A stretch of 41,138 nt of DNA, taken from the NCBI GenBank assembly GCA_900548705.1, contig URLF01000010.1:1-41138 (forward strand). Reading direction: 5' to 3'. The position numbers were made by a program, and so were the translations under genes. Under the pieces are notes generated by a model. It saw only the letters and a program-made list of their open reading frames with translations, searched no databases and was not told the DNA's origin. Positions 40,232-41,138 of the stretch are shown here, piece by piece. Numbering within the stretch: the first letter of the stretch is position 1; each line of letters begins with the position of its first letter. Source of the DNA: an uncultured Porphyromonadaceae bacterium (lineage in GTDB: Bacteria; Bacteroidota; Bacteroidia; Bacteroidales; Muribaculaceae).

Positions 40232-40921
40232 ATGATACTTGCCGATGCCGCCTTGACAGGCGCACCCCAGGCTGCCGCCGAGGCTGCTTCAAATGTGGCC
40301 GAACTTTCTCTGTGGGACCTCTGTCTCCAAGGGGGGCCTCTGATGATACCCCTGGCTCTGCTGTCGCTGATTTGCGTCTATGTATTCATCGAGCGTCTGA
40401 TTGTCATCAACAAGGCAAACCGCCTGGATGACTCATTCATGAAGCGCATCCGCGACTATATCCACGAGGGTGAGGTGGAGAGCGCCTACAACCTCTGCCG
40501 CAAGACCGACTCCCCTTATGGCCGCCTGATCGAGAAGGGCATCAGCCGTATCGGTCGCCCGGTCAACGATATCATGTCGGCTATCGAGAACACCGGCAAC
40601 ATTGAGGTGGCAAACCTCTCCAAGGGGCTTCCCTGGCTGGCCACCACCGCCTCCGGCGCACCGATGCTCGGATTCCTCGGAACCGTGATCGGTATGGTGG
40701 AGGCATTCTACTCCATCGCCTCGCAGGGAAACTCGGCCAACATCTCGACATTCTCCGACGGTATCTATACCGCTTTGGTCACTACCGTGGCCGGTCTGGT
40801 TGTCGGTGTGGCCGCGCTCTTCGCCTACAACTACCTCGTGGCCCGCGTCAACGCCGTCATGAACCGTATGGAGGCAAAGACCATGGAGTTCATGGACCTG
40901 CTCAACGAGCCTGCCCGCTGA
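40232..40921 (+). CDS. exbB: MotA/TolQ/ExbB proton channel family protein
   Basis: This 229-residue inner membrane protein is the ExbB/TolQ-type subunit that, with ExbD, uses the proton gradient to power TonB-dependent transport or Tol-like envelope functions. Three membrane segments are visible: about 35-55 (MIPLALLSLICVYVFIERLI), about 130-155 (ATTASGAPMLGFLGTVIGMV) and about 175-200 (ALVTTVAGLVVGVAALFAYN). The last two carry the conserved GLLGTV-like and TTxxGLxVAIP-like patterns. The N-terminal Ala-rich stretch is about 30 residues long. The exbD gene follows after 52 bases. Whether this copy serves TonB or another partner cannot be told, since no tonB is in view. Confidence 0.92.
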   Translation: MILADAALTGAPQAAAEAASNVAELSLWDLCLQGGPLMIPLALLSLICVYVFIERLIVINKANRLDDSFMKRIRDYIHEGEVESAYNLCRKTDSPYGRLIEKGISRIGRPVNDIMSAIENTGNIEVANLSKGLPWLATTASGAPMLGFLGTVIGMVEAFYSIASQGNSANISTFSDGIYTALVTTVAGLVVGVAALFAYNYLVARVNAVMNRMEAKTMEFMDLLNEPAR

Positions 40922-40973
40922 TTTGGTGTGCGTTTCCAAAAGCTTTAGCCAGTAACCCTTAACCGTTTCAGCG

Positions 40974-41138
40974 ATGCAAAAACGACAGAACAATCTTATG
41001 GCGGCTTTCTCGATGGCGTCGATGACCGATGTCATCTTCCTGCTGCTCATATTCTTCATGGTGACATCCACCTTCGTCTTCCCCACCGGTCTGGAGGTCA
41101 ACCTCCCACAGGGAACGGAGCAGAGCGCCATCAAGCCG
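40974..41138 (+). CDS. exbD: ExbD/TolR family protein, 5' part
   Basis: This is the first 55 codons of an ExbD/TolR protein, cut by the right window edge. The start is the ATG at 40974 (MQKRQNNLMAAFSMASMTDV). The single membrane helix with its functional Asp is clear in MTDVIFLLLIFFMVTSTF; the Asp of TDVIFLLLIFF is the proton-carrying residue of this family. VFPTGLEVNLPQ follows, as usual at the start of the periplasmic part. It lies 52 bases after exbB in the same direction. Confidence 0.92.
   Translation, partial: MQKRQNNLMAAFSMASMTDVIFLLLIFFMVTSTFVFPTGLEVNLPQGTEQSAIKP

Overview
The window looks like a chromosomal segment of a gut Bacteroidales bacterium, most likely of the Muribaculaceae type. 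Four things point there. Most genes are GC-rich. Many secreted proteins have Bacteroidota architectures: SusE/SusF-like modules, carboxypeptidase-like regulatory domains, TonB-dependent receptors, DUF5689 and choice-of-anchor J lipoproteins, and BspA-type leucine-rich repeats. Promoter motifs of the Bacteroidota form TTTG-N19-21-TAnnTTTG recur upstream of genes. The gene order ACT-like protein / nadK / pdxJ / exbB / exbD also resembles that of Bacteroides relatives, as I recall it. No tRNA, rRNA, CRISPR array, transposase or integrase was seen.

Layout. 1-2821: the 3' part of riboflavin synthase, then a secreted GH31 alpha-glucosidase or transglucosylase. 2822-3305: an intergenic region with a promoter, a small hairpin and a terminator that could encode a ~110-nt RNA, plus the pnp terminator. 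3306-5612: polynucleotide phosphorylase with a repeated Arg/Asp tail. 5613-10225: a low-GC BspA-like leucine-rich-repeat surface protein flanked on both sides by the same composite noncoding repeat. 10226-13060: a TonB-dependent-receptor-like outer membrane protein. 13374-15560: an OprP-like porin and a class A acid phosphatase, separated by an AT-rich inverted repeat. 15794-19252: a second GH31 enzyme fused to two SusE/F-like modules. Divergent from it, at 19554, is a membrane-anchored TPR/AraC regulator, followed by a 1502-residue secreted multidomain protein. 26067-28464: a four-gene unit made of a small membrane protein, the two halves of a ThrE-type exporter and a LysR regulator. 28666-30489: an EptA-like membrane sulfatase-fold transferase. 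30605-37003: an operon with a TonB-dependent receptor, interrupted by a frameshift, and two DUF5689 lipoproteins. 37294-39338: a YgjP-like metallopeptidase, NAD kinase and a short ACT-like protein. 39485-end: pdxJ, exbB and the start of exbD.

How the genes may work together. The two GH31 enzymes share the WxDLGEPE nucleophile motif and probably process alpha-glucans or oligosaccharides at the cell surface or in the periplasm. The regulator next to the second one is a plausible periplasmic sensor for it, for the large protein downstream, or for both. The porin and acid phosphatase form a plausible phosphate-scavenging pair. The exbB/exbD genes at the right edge could supply the energising complex for TonB-dependent receptors such as the two in this window. 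The least explained features are the composite inverted-repeat element flanking the LRR gene, the receptor/DUF5689 operon without a SusD partner, and the candidate small RNA after the first GH31 gene.
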